From positions 1 through 13,634 of the forward strand of contig JAJZXJ010000025.1 in NCBI GenBank assembly GCA_021802425.1: DNA of 13,634 nucleotides. The letters run 5' to 3'. The notes under the pieces were generated by a model that had not been told where the DNA came from, did no database searches, and saw nothing but the letters and a program-made list of their open reading frames with translations. Source of the DNA: Acidulodesulfobacterium sp021802425. GTDB lineage: Bacteria; SZUA-79; Acidulodesulfobacterales; Acidulodesulfobacteraceae. Below, piece after piece: positions 8,284 through 13,634 of this stretch. The position numbers and the translations under genes are program-made. Every line of letters begins with the position of its first letter. Within the stretch, counting starts at the first letter, position 1.

Positions 8284-8370
8284 TTAAAATTTATCGGGAT
8301 AAATAAGAACATAAAAAAGATACGCTAATACGATTGCCAAGATTATTAAAAGAATAGTATTTTCGATCAT
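8284..8370 (-). CDS. kdpF: KdpF, small stabilising subunit of the KdpFABC pump
   Basis: 28-residue peptide, one transmembrane helix, beginning MIENTILLIILAIVLAYLFY and ending VLIYPDKF. The Y-L-x-Y-x-L-x-x-P-x-K/R-F end is typical of KdpF, a 29-residue lipid-like stabiliser of the complex in E. coli. The start is the ATG at 8370, with GAGGG 7 nt upstream. It is the first gene after the leader terminator, so it and all later kdp genes would be under riboswitch control. Too short for ordinary gene callers and probably missing from automatic annotation. Confidence 0.9.
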   Translation of the reverse strand: MIENTILLIILAIVLAYLFYVLIYPDKF

Positions 8371-8419
8371 AAAAGAACCCTCATTTTAATTTTATATTTT
8401 AGAGCATGGAAAAATTTGC

Positions 8420-8455
8420 AAAAAAAATAGCCGAAGGAAATTGCCCTCGGCTATT
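8420..8455 (-). terminator. Intrinsic terminator in the kdp leader (riboswitch expression platform)
   Basis: On the minus strand a 12-bp stem (5' arm AATAGCCGAGGG, plus coordinates 8444-8455; 3' arm 8426-8437; one G-U pair) closes a 6-nt loop and runs into eight consecutive T (plus 8420-8427). This is a textbook Rho-independent terminator. It sits between the aptamer and kdpF, 49 bp before the kdpF ATG and in the sense direction, so it can only act as a conditional attenuator of the kdp operon. Confidence 0.93.
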
Positions 8456-8572
8456 AAAGTGTTTTTGTCTAAATTTAAATAAAATATTTACTAAAAAACG
8501 ATACAACGATATGAATGAATTGCGACGGCGGTTAATGCCGGCAATGCATATAAACTAATATATTTGAATCCC

Positions 8573-8700
8573 TTTAATAGCTTACGAAGTTAGCTGCCGG
8601 GCTAGGAATAAAGAGTAATCCCTTGCTTTCTTTAAGAAAGTATTAGCCCCAAAATAACGGTTCCTCCGCTCCCGCAAATATTGCGGGATTAGGCATTTAA
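8573..8700 (-). promoter_or_regulatory. c-di-AMP riboswitch, ydaO-yuaA class, upstream of kdpF
   Basis: Read on the minus strand, the leader carries the conserved blocks of the ydaO-yuaA aptamer in order: GCCTAATCC, a GC hairpin (CCCGCAA / TTGCGGG), GCGGAGGAACC, TTGGGGCTAAT, a variable stem, CCTAGCCCGGCAGC and CAGCTAACTTCGTAAGC. TTAAATGC at the 5' edge can pair imperfectly with GCTATTAA at the 3' edge as helix P1. This class binds cyclic di-AMP and usually turns genes off when the ligand is abundant; K+ uptake genes are a known target, since c-di-AMP signals potassium sufficiency. The terminator 117 nt further on is the expression platform. The 3' edge (8572-8581, GCTATTAAAG) is perfectly complementary over 10 nt to the start of the terminator arm (8450-8459), which offers an antiterminator. 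Aptamer boundaries are approximate. Confidence 0.92.
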
Positions 8701-8710
8701 TTGTCAAAGA

Positions 8711-8741
8711 ACGACTATATGGATATATCCACGCGAGTCAT
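8711..8741. other. Interrupted inverted repeat at the start of the kdp leader
   Basis: A 12-bp self-complementary block, TGGATATATCCA (8720-8731), is flanked by ACGACT (8711-8716) and AGTCAT (8736-8741), which pair with one G-U. It lies between the promoter and the aptamer, near the predicted RNA 5' end. It could be a 5' protective hairpin or a protein-binding site. Confidence 0.45.
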
Positions 8742-8752
8742 CATTTTAATGC

Positions 8753-8781
8753 AGTATATATATTTATAAAAAGACTGTCAA
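8753..8781 (-). promoter_or_regulatory. Sigma70-type promoter of the kdp operon
   Basis: On the minus strand, TTGACA (plus 8776-8781) is followed after exactly 17 nt by TATACT (plus 8753-8758): a perfect -35 and a one-mismatch -10. Transcription would start near 8746, giving a leader of about 375 nt before kdpF. Such a near-consensus, probably constitutive promoter fits control by termination in the leader rather than by an activator such as KdpE. Confidence 0.88.
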
Positions 8782-8847
8782 TAAAAATCGTACTTATTAT
8801 TAAACGGCTTATCATTTTATAGGGATTAATTCTTTTTGCGGGAGCGG

Positions 8848-9576
8848 TTAAGCCTTTTCCCTTTTATTGAGCAAATAAAGATACAGCGATTTAAATGTCT
8901 GCAAAGTGTTAAGCTTTAGTTCAGGCAAAGAATAGTGGCTGAAATGAGCGGTTACCCTTTTTTCTTTAATCTGGTTTTTTAAATCTAAGGCTGATTTACC
9001 GATAAATCTTGTATATCCTTTGCCGATAAATTCACGCGTATGCGCATCGCTAACCCCTAACTGCGCAAGCCCTATCGAAACATTTACCAAAGAAGTTACG
9101 GCATTGGAAACAATCGAAAATGTGCTTGAATTATTAATAACCTCGATTGCATCAAAATCCAAATCCGTTAACATTTTTCTTATGGGCTTATGCCCCTTTT
9201 CGGCGTAAGATACAAAATAAAAAGGGTGAGGGGCAATCGCCAACCCACCCTGCATATGTATTTCATCTATAGTTTCCATAGCCGTTTTACCCGGAATAAC
9301 CTTTTTTTCCAAAAAAAGACCTATAACATGTCCGTTTTTTGTCGAAACCTCTTCCCCGACTATAACATCCACCTCGAGAAAGTTATTCCTTATGGCATAG
9401 TCCTTTGCCTTAAGCGCCCCCTTAATCCTGTTATGGTCGGTAATAGCAATTACCCGAAGCTTTCCTGCGGCGGCTTCTACGATGTCCTCGGGGGAACTCG
9501 TCCCATCGCTATAACTCGTATGAATGTGCGTATCGGCTTTTGAATAAAGCGCCTGATTTATTTTTAAAGAATTCAT
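8848..9576 (-). CDS. PHP-domain metal-dependent phosphoesterase
   Basis: 242-aa cytoplasmic protein of the PHP family (related to the DNA polymerase III alpha PHP domain and to histidinol-phosphatase-type and 3',5'-nucleotide phosphoesterases). The metal-binding motifs are complete: DTHIHTSYSDG (15-25; H17, H19, D24), AITDHN (D47, H48), GEEVST (E75), GHVIGLF (H83), APHPF (H117) and GVSDAHT (D177, H179). The C-terminal 30 residues are basic and tyrosine/leucine-rich. The start is the ATG at 9576, with AAGG about 7 nt before it; a TATAAT lies at about 9593-9598 but I see no good -35. It follows the MFS gene by 47 bp and could be co-transcribed with it, while the kdp promoter begins only 67 bp after its stop. 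The substrate cannot be told from sequence. Confidence 0.88.
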   Translation of the reverse strand: MNSLKINQALYSKADTHIHTSYSDGTSSPEDIVEAAAGKLRVIAITDHNRIKGALKAKDYAIRNNFLEVDVIVGEEVSTKNGHVIGLFLEKKVIPGKTAMETIDEIHMQGGLAIAPHPFYFVSYAEKGHKPIRKMLTDLDFDAIEVINNSSTFSIVSNAVTSLVNVSIGLAQLGVSDAHTREFIGKGYTRFIGKSALDLKNQIKEKRVTAHFSHYSLPELKLNTLQTFKSLYLYLLNKREKA

Positions 9577-9623
9577 AATTTAACCTTAATTCAAATTATA
9601 ACACAATATGCCTTGCTAATAAA

Positions 9624-11057
9624 TCAAGCTTTATGGGGAACTGCCGAATTATCTGCTTCAGCGTATTTTTCTTCTTCGCTGACAGCCCTTAAAGACTGTT
9701 CTTTCGGTTCAGGCAAAGCAAAGGCTGTCAAAATCGCCCCCAGAAAAGATATTATGACAAGAACCATAAATGTTCCCTGGACTTTTATGGTCATCATTAA
9801 AAACGGAAACAAAAGGGTCCCGAGAAATGCTCCAAATTTTCCTGTTCCAGCGGATATTCCATCGCCGAAACCCCTGACGGGAGTGGGAAAAACCTCTGAC
9901 GGATAAACAAATGTCGTCACATTAGGTCCGAATTCCGTAAAGACATAGCTTAAGCCAAATATCGTTACGAACATGGCCGGGATAAGCATATAACCGGCAA
10001 AACTTGTCAGAGAAATTATTAAATAACATATTGCCATACCGAGAAAACCAAGTATCTGAATAAATTTTCTTCCAAGCTTATCCATGCTAAAAGCCGCAAG
10101 CCAATAAAATGGGGCCGCAAATACCACAAACACAATGGTAGATAACGCCAGACCCTGAATAAAGGTTGCATTTGGAATGACGGATTTCATTACTAACGGC
10201 CAGCTTATAGAATTTCCATAAAATGCCCAATCTAATAAAAACCAACTTCCCGCAGTGCCAAGCAGCCTCAAGTTGTTCGGGTATTTAAATAAATCATGCC
10301 ATTTTGTTTTTAATTTTACCCCGTTTCCATTGCTATGCTTATTGTCGTCAACTTTAATTTTAGTTCCGGTAATATCATTGATGGCTGCAACGGTATTATT
10401 AGTATCTCCTTTGACATTAAGGCTATAATAGGGGGTTTCTTTAATTTTTCTTCTTAAATATATAACGCTTGCCGCAGGAATTGCACCGAGCGCCAAAAGA
10501 ATTCTCCACGCAACATCATGCGGAACTCCCATCATTAAAATAAGTATGGCGGCCATAGGACCGGCAATCAAACCGATGCCTTGAAGAGAAAATACCATAG
10601 ACACGAGCTTGCCCCTGTCCTTTCTATTTGCGTATTCGCTCATAATTATTGCGCTTATAGGATAATCCCCGCCGATGCCCAAACCCAAAACAATCCTCCA
10701 GATTATAAGCTGGGTAATATCCTGTGAGAATGCGGAACCTATTGCCCCTATAGTCAGAATGATAACCTCTAGTCCATAAATTGCCTTTCTCCCAAAAATA
10801 TCGGCTAATCTTCCAAATAAGTATGCCCCGACGGCTGCCGCAATAAGAGACGAACTGCCGAGCAACGCAATTTCGGATGTGTCAAGATGCCATATCGGCG
10901 TTAAAAGCGCAATAACTACACCGATAATGAAAAGGTCATACGCATCGGTAAAAAACCCCATCCCCGCCGTAAACATCGTCCTAAAATGATGACGAACAAG
11001 GTCAACCTCATCAACCTTGTCCAGCAGGTCATTTCTAAGATCTTTTTTAGCTTCCAT
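9624..11057 (-). CDS. MFS transporter of the phosphate:H+ symporter (PHS/Pho84-like) type
   Basis: 477-aa, 12-helix major-facilitator protein of the inner membrane with the MFS signature GRLADIFGRK (82-91). It matches the PHS family: GFFTDAYDLFIIG (34-46), LGIGGDYPISAIIMSEYANR (126-145), SWFLLDWAFYG (271-281) and EFGPNVTTFVYPSEVFPTPV (375-394). Residues corresponding to the phosphate and proton sites of fungal PiPT are all present with matching local spacing: D38, D131, Y132, Q159, W272, D276, Y280 and N379 (alignment from memory). The central cytoplasmic loop (about 205-255) is long and carries a hydrophilic Asn/Lys-rich insertion. The ATG at 11057 has GGAGGG 5 nt upstream. A Pho-box-like array lies 105 bp upstream, which supports inorganic phosphate as substrate. 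Organic acids or sugars remain possible for this broad family. Confidence 0.88.
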   Translation of the reverse strand: MEAKKDLRNDLLDKVDEVDLVRHHFRTMFTAGMGFFTDAYDLFIIGVVIALLTPIWHLDTSEIALLGSSSLIAAAVGAYLFGRLADIFGRKAIYGLEVIILTIGAIGSAFSQDITQLIIWRIVLGLGIGGDYPISAIIMSEYANRKDRGKLVSMVFSLQGIGLIAGPMAAILILMMGVPHDVAWRILLALGAIPAASVIYLRRKIKETPYYSLNVKGDTNNTVAAINDITGTKIKVDDNKHSNGNGVKLKTKWHDLFKYPNNLRLLGTAGSWFLLDWAFYGNSISWPLVMKSVIPNATFIQGLALSTIVFVVFAAPFYWLAAFSMDKLGRKFIQILGFLGMAICYLIISLTSFAGYMLIPAMFVTIFGLSYVFTEFGPNVTTFVYPSEVFPTPVRGFGDGISAGTGKFGAFLGTLLFPFLMMTIKVQGTFMVLVIISFLGAILTAFALPEPKEQSLRAVSEEEKYAEADNSAVPHKA

Positions 11058-11121
11058 AAAAGCCCTCCGTTTAATGAATTTTTTAATTTAACTTAACGCC
11101 TGCAACAAAAACTGCTTCGCA

Positions 11122-11162
11122 AATCAAAATATTAATATTACAGTAATATTAATATTTTGATT
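11122..11162. repeat. Perfect 41-bp palindrome (19-bp arms, 3-nt centre) at the predicted MFS transcription start
   Basis: Arms 11122-11140 and 11144-11162 are exact reverse complements around CAG; the arms are almost pure A/T with ATTAATATTA next to the centre. It begins directly after the proposed -10 element, so the transcript would start within it. No U-tract follows on the minus strand, so it is a poor terminator. It could be an operator overlapping the start site or a 5' mRNA stem-loop. Confidence 0.9.
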
Positions 11163-11218
11163 ATTTTATCATTTGAATGTTACAGTTTTATTACGGTTAT
11201 GTTAAATTTTTGTTACAA
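11163..11218 (-). promoter_or_regulatory. Pho-box-like array and -10 element in front of the phosphate symporter gene
   Basis: Four heptamers on the minus strand stand exactly 11 bp apart: TTGTAAC (plus 11212-11218), ATTTAAC (11201-11207), CCGTAAT (11190-11196) and CTGTAAC (11179-11185). This is the repeat geometry bound by PhoB in E. coli (CTGTCAT-type heptamers with 4-nt spacers) and by PhoP in Bacillus (TTAACA-type repeats at about 11 bp). A -10 hexamer TAAAAT (11163-11168) follows the last heptamer after exactly 10 nt, as in PhoB-activated promoters where the Pho box replaces the -35. The regulator gene is not in the window. Confidence 0.72.
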
Positions 11219-11233
11219 CCGGAGGTCTTTTAA

Positions 11234-11333
11234 NNNNNNNNNNNNNNNNNNNNNNNNNNNNNNNNNNNNNNNNNNNNNNNNNNNNNNNNNNNNNNNNNNN
11301 NNNNNNNNNNNNNNNNNNNNNNNNNNNNNNNNN
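11234..11333. other. Assembly gap of 100 N at the 3' end of the glycosyltransferase gene
   Basis: Exactly 100 N of unknown true length. It hides the stop codon of the glycosyltransferase and possibly its terminator. Confidence 0.99.
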
Positions 11334-12512
11334 AATTATATCTTCATACATACTTATAACTTTATCTACTGAAATGTCCGACCTGAAAAGCCTGCCCGCC
11401 CTCTCAAAACCTTTAACCGCTTCTTCCTTCATATATTTTGGATTGGCGATATAGGTTTCTACGGCTTCTTTGAGTCTTACCTCATCTTTTGGAGGAATTA
11501 TAATATTCGTATCGCCGTAAACCTCGGGAATACCGCCCGCGTTTGTCGCGATGCACGGCTTTTTCATAAACATATACTCCAAATTATTAATGCCAAACGG
11601 CTCGTTTAATGAACAAGAAACGGCAATATCGAACATGCTTATGAATTTTCTTACATCGCTTTGATAACCCCAAAACATGAAACTGCTGGGGGTCCCGATT
11701 TTTCTTACCATCTTCTTTAACTTTTTTTCATCATTCCCGCTGCCGACTATATGAAACATCAAAGGCTTTGAATGCCGCAGGACATCCGAATTTTTCTCCT
11801 TTAACAAAAGCTCCGCGGCTTTTACAAAATAAATCTGCCCTTTTTGCTCCGTTACCCGTCCGGTAATTCCGATATTAAAAAAATTTTTAAACCTGTTATA
11901 AAAGGTTTCATCGTCATTTACGTTTGCGGTATGGCTATAATCTATAAACCTGTTTTCATCTATCCTCTCGAAGGCTATGTCCATCTTGCCTTCAATTTCG
12001 CCTATACCTTTCGGGCTATATTTGAATCCGAAAATATTATTTATTATTTTTTCGATATAAGCCGGCTTATAATTTTTATACTCTTCCTTAGAAAAATATT
12101 TAATAAAATAGTCTTTTAAAGCAGCGCTCGAAAAACATAACTTGTCCGCTAACGCATAGTATGGATAACCGCTGAATATGTTAATTGTGCTTAATACAGG
12201 TATGTTAAGGTAATTGCCGGCTAATACGCCCACATAGTTTCCTGTTCCCAAATGCGTATGTATAATATCTATATTTTCCTTTTTGCATATGCCTATCGTT
12301 CTTTTTATCGCAAAAATATTTTTTCTTTCGGGGTCGAATACCTTATAATAAGGCACGCCGTTATTTTCCAATAAAAATCTCATTTTTTTGTTTAATGAAT
12401 GAATAAAAAAGACCGACTTATGCCCTCTTTCTATCTGCTTTTTTGCAAGGTAAATAGCGCTGTTTTCAGCCCCGCCCCAGCCCCTTGAGGAAATTATATG
12501 AAGGATTTTCAT
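11334..12512 (-). CDS. GT4-type glycosyltransferase, last codons lost in gap
   Basis: Retaining glycosyltransferase with two Rossmann-like halves (GT-B fold), predicted to move a sugar from a nucleotide-sugar donor to an unknown acceptor at the cytoplasmic face of the membrane. 393 residues are visible. The N-terminal half begins MKILHIISSRGWGGAENSAI, the glycine-rich motif typical of GT4, and carries IDIIHTHLGTGN (81-92). The C-terminal half has IGITGRVTEQKGQ (214-226), FHIVGSG, and the donor-site EPFGINNLE (E304 and E312, the E-x7-E motif) followed by NAGGIPEV. The last visible helix (VDKVISMYEDII) is the usual family end, so only a few residues are likely missing. The ATG at 12512 lies one base after the sugar kinase stop and has only a weak purine stretch before it, suggesting translational coupling. 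The acceptor cannot be told. Confidence 0.9.
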
Positions 12513-12513
12513 T

Positions 12514-13452
12514 TTAAATATCTATCTTTTCTATATTAATAGTACCTAATAGTTTATCCGCTAATTCCATTGTAAAAAGCTCCGTTCCGGGCATTTGAAC
12601 GGTTGCGGATCCGCAGGCAATCCCAAGCTTTAAAGCTTCTGCCGAACTTCCCCCTTTTACAATCACGCTTAAAATCGCTCCAACCATCGAATCGCCCGCC
12701 CCGACTCTCGAAACTACGGAAACAGCGGGAGCCGCCGCGTAAAAAACCCCTTCATTCGATGCGACTATAGCTCCTTTGTAGCCGAGGGATACAAATACAT
12801 ATTCGATACCAAAATTATGAAGGTCTAAAGCTACGGAAGCAATTTCAAAATTTGAAGTTAATTTTCTTTTTACCAATCTTTCAAGTTCATGTATATTAGG
12901 CTTGATTATGAAAGGTTTTGACTTAACGGCGTTGCTTAACAATGCCCCGTCGGCGTCAACAAGGCATTTTATGCCTGCATTTTTCAGGCGGGTGCATAAT
13001 ATATAATATATATTGTAAGTGATATTTAACGGCGACGATCCCGTAAGCACGGCAAGGCCATCCCTTGAGTATATATAAAGATCCTCTTCCAGCCTGTCGA
13101 GAACAGAAAAATCCATAACCGGACCCATGCCGTTTATTTCGTATTGAGAGACGGGATCGCTTTGCTGAATCACGCAGTTTATCCTTGTTTCACCATTTTC
13201 CCATATAAAATGAGGATCGTCTAACTCTTCCGTAAGAATGTTCGAAATCAGCTTGCCGATTTCTCCCGCCAAAACGCAGCATGTGGAAGCTTTTATTTTA
13301 AGCTTTTTGAGCGCCCGCGAAACATTTATTCCGTTTCCGCCCGGATCAAACCTCGTTTCAAACGAATGGACCTTTTCGTCGTCAACTAACTTTTGAATTT
13401 TATACGATACATCTAAGGCAGGATTAAGCGATAAAACCGCAATGTTATCCAA
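12514..13452 (-). CDS. pfkB: PfkB-family sugar kinase, 6-phosphofructokinase 2/1-phosphofructokinase-like
   Basis: Ribokinase-fold kinase of the PfkB/FruK/LacC group, expected to phosphorylate a phosphorylated hexose such as fructose 6-phosphate. From the chosen start it is 312 aa (E. coli Pfk-2 is 309). Motifs are NPALD (10-14), PGGNGINVSRALKKL (37-51), KPN (184-186), VSLGYKGA (221-228) and the catalytic GAGDSMVGA (251-259, base D254). D14, K27 and R90 fall at the same numbers as substrate-binding residues recalled for E. coli Pfk-2. I chose the TTG at 13452: GGAG lies 7 nt upstream and the protein then begins four residues before the first conserved strand. An upstream ATG at 13515 would add 21 residues unlike the family. 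FruK, LacC or tagatose 6-phosphate kinase activity remains possible. It forms an operon with the glycosyltransferase. Confidence 0.87.
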   Translation of the reverse strand: MDNIAVLSLNPALDVSYKIQKLVDDEKVHSFETRFDPGGNGINVSRALKKLKIKASTCCVLAGEIGKLISNILTEELDDPHFIWENGETRINCVIQQSDPVSQYEINGMGPVMDFSVLDRLEEDLYIYSRDGLAVLTGSSPLNITYNIYYILCTRLKNAGIKCLVDADGALLSNAVKSKPFIIKPNIHELERLVKRKLTSNFEIASVALDLHNFGIEYVFVSLGYKGAIVASNEGVFYAAAPAVSVVSRVGAGDSMVGAILSVIVKGGSSAEALKLGIACGSATVQMPGTELFTMELADKLLGTINIEKIDI

Positions 13453-13488
13453 AAAGCATCTCCAATTTATAATATAATAAATACAATT

Positions 13489-13518
13489 ATGCCGGGATAT
13501 TAAGAAACATGGCATCCC
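13489..13518. other. Two overlapping alternative inverted repeats upstream of pfkB
   Basis: ATGCC (13489-13493) can pair with GGCAT (13511-13515), or GGGAT (13494-13498) with ATCCC (13514-13518); the partner segments overlap, so only one hairpin can form. They lie 37-66 bp upstream of the pfkB TTG, possibly in its leader. The stems are only 5 bp and may be chance. Confidence 0.3.
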
Positions 13519-13586
13519 GCCTCTGTTTTTTTAATTTATTTATCATGTTTTCAGGCTTAAGTGTCAGATATTACAAGGGTTTTGAA

Positions 13587-13634
13587 TGGTCGGGACGACA
13601 GGATTTGAACCTGCGACCCCCTGCACCCCATGCA
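13587..13634 (-). tRNA. tRNA-Pro(GGG), 3' part
   Basis: The minus strand from the window edge reads the anticodon loop ATGGGGT (anticodon GGG), the 3' anticodon stem GCAGG, variable region GGGTC, T-arm GCAGG-TTCAAAT-CCTGT, acceptor strand CGTCCCG, A73 and an encoded CCA. G72 and A73 are proline identity elements, and the arrangement closely resembles E. coli tRNA-Pro(GGG). The acceptor 5' strand, D-arm and most of the 5' anticodon stem lie beyond the window. The 3' end of a tRNA is a common integration site, but I see no integrase or att repeat here. Confidence 0.93.

Noticed and set aside
8805..8854. GGCTTA/TAAGCC repeat flanking the end of the PHP gene
   Set aside because: Six-base arms about 40 nt apart with no U-tract are likely chance.
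11202..11233. A short C-terminal tail (KRPPVVTKI) for the glycosyltransferase after the gap
   Set aside because: The frame depends on an arbitrary 100-N length and the stretch overlaps the Pho-box array; the true stop is more likely inside the gap.
13453..13515. A 21-residue N-terminal extension of the sugar kinase from the ATG at 13515
   Set aside because: The extension does not resemble the family, and a TTG at 13452 with a good ribosome binding site gives the expected length.
13519..13634. Integrative element at the tRNA-Pro 3' end
   Set aside because: No integrase, no repeat of the tRNA 3' end elsewhere in the window, and housekeeping-type genes follow.
1..13634. CRISPR arrays, insertion sequences, toxin-antitoxin or phage genes
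   Set aside because: I saw no regularly spaced repeats, transposase motifs or such gene pairs on either strand.

Overview
The window is an AT-rich stretch of bacterial chromosome. Every gene I can support lies on the minus strand, so the region reads from right to left. Two runs of exactly 100 N (5766-5865 and 11234-11333) mark a scaffolded, probably metagenome-derived or draft assembly. The gene set (RecD2, a complete Kdp potassium pump, a ydaO-type c-di-AMP riboswitch, a PHS-type phosphate symporter) is bacterial. A deltaproteobacterium-like or Firmicute-like host would fit, but the sequence does not settle the phylum.

Right end to 11202: the 3' half of a tRNA-Pro(GGG), then a PfkB-family phosphofructokinase-like sugar kinase. 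One base after it comes a GT4 glycosyltransferase whose last codons fall in an assembly gap. Middle right, 11218-8848: a Pho-box-like array of four heptamers at an exact 11-bp period, a -10 element and a perfect 41-bp palindrome. These sit in front of an MFS transporter that keeps the phosphate-binding residues known from fungal Pho84/PiPT. A PHP-domain phosphoesterase follows.

Centre, 8781-2225: the kdp locus. A consensus sigma70-type promoter drives a leader of about 375 nt holding a c-di-AMP (ydaO-yuaA class) aptamer and a strong intrinsic terminator. Behind it come kdpF (28 aa), an unnamed 28-aa single-pass protein, kdpA, kdpC (cut by the gap), kdpB, a 72-aa membrane protein and a short KdpD. 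The order F-x-A-C-B differs from the usual F-A-B-C. KdpD has only its N-terminal ATP-binding domain and USP domain; it has no histidine kinase, and no kdpE is present. The simplest reading is that transcription of the pump is set by c-di-AMP through the leader rather than by a KdpD/KdpE phosphorelay, while the short KdpD acts in some other way, perhaps on the pump itself.

Left end: recD2, a 5'-3' helicase gene that starts at 2114 and runs off the window with its C-terminus missing. The most rewarding parts are the c-di-AMP-controlled, rearranged kdp operon with two unnamed small membrane proteins, and the Pho-box/palindrome promoter in front of the phosphate symporter.
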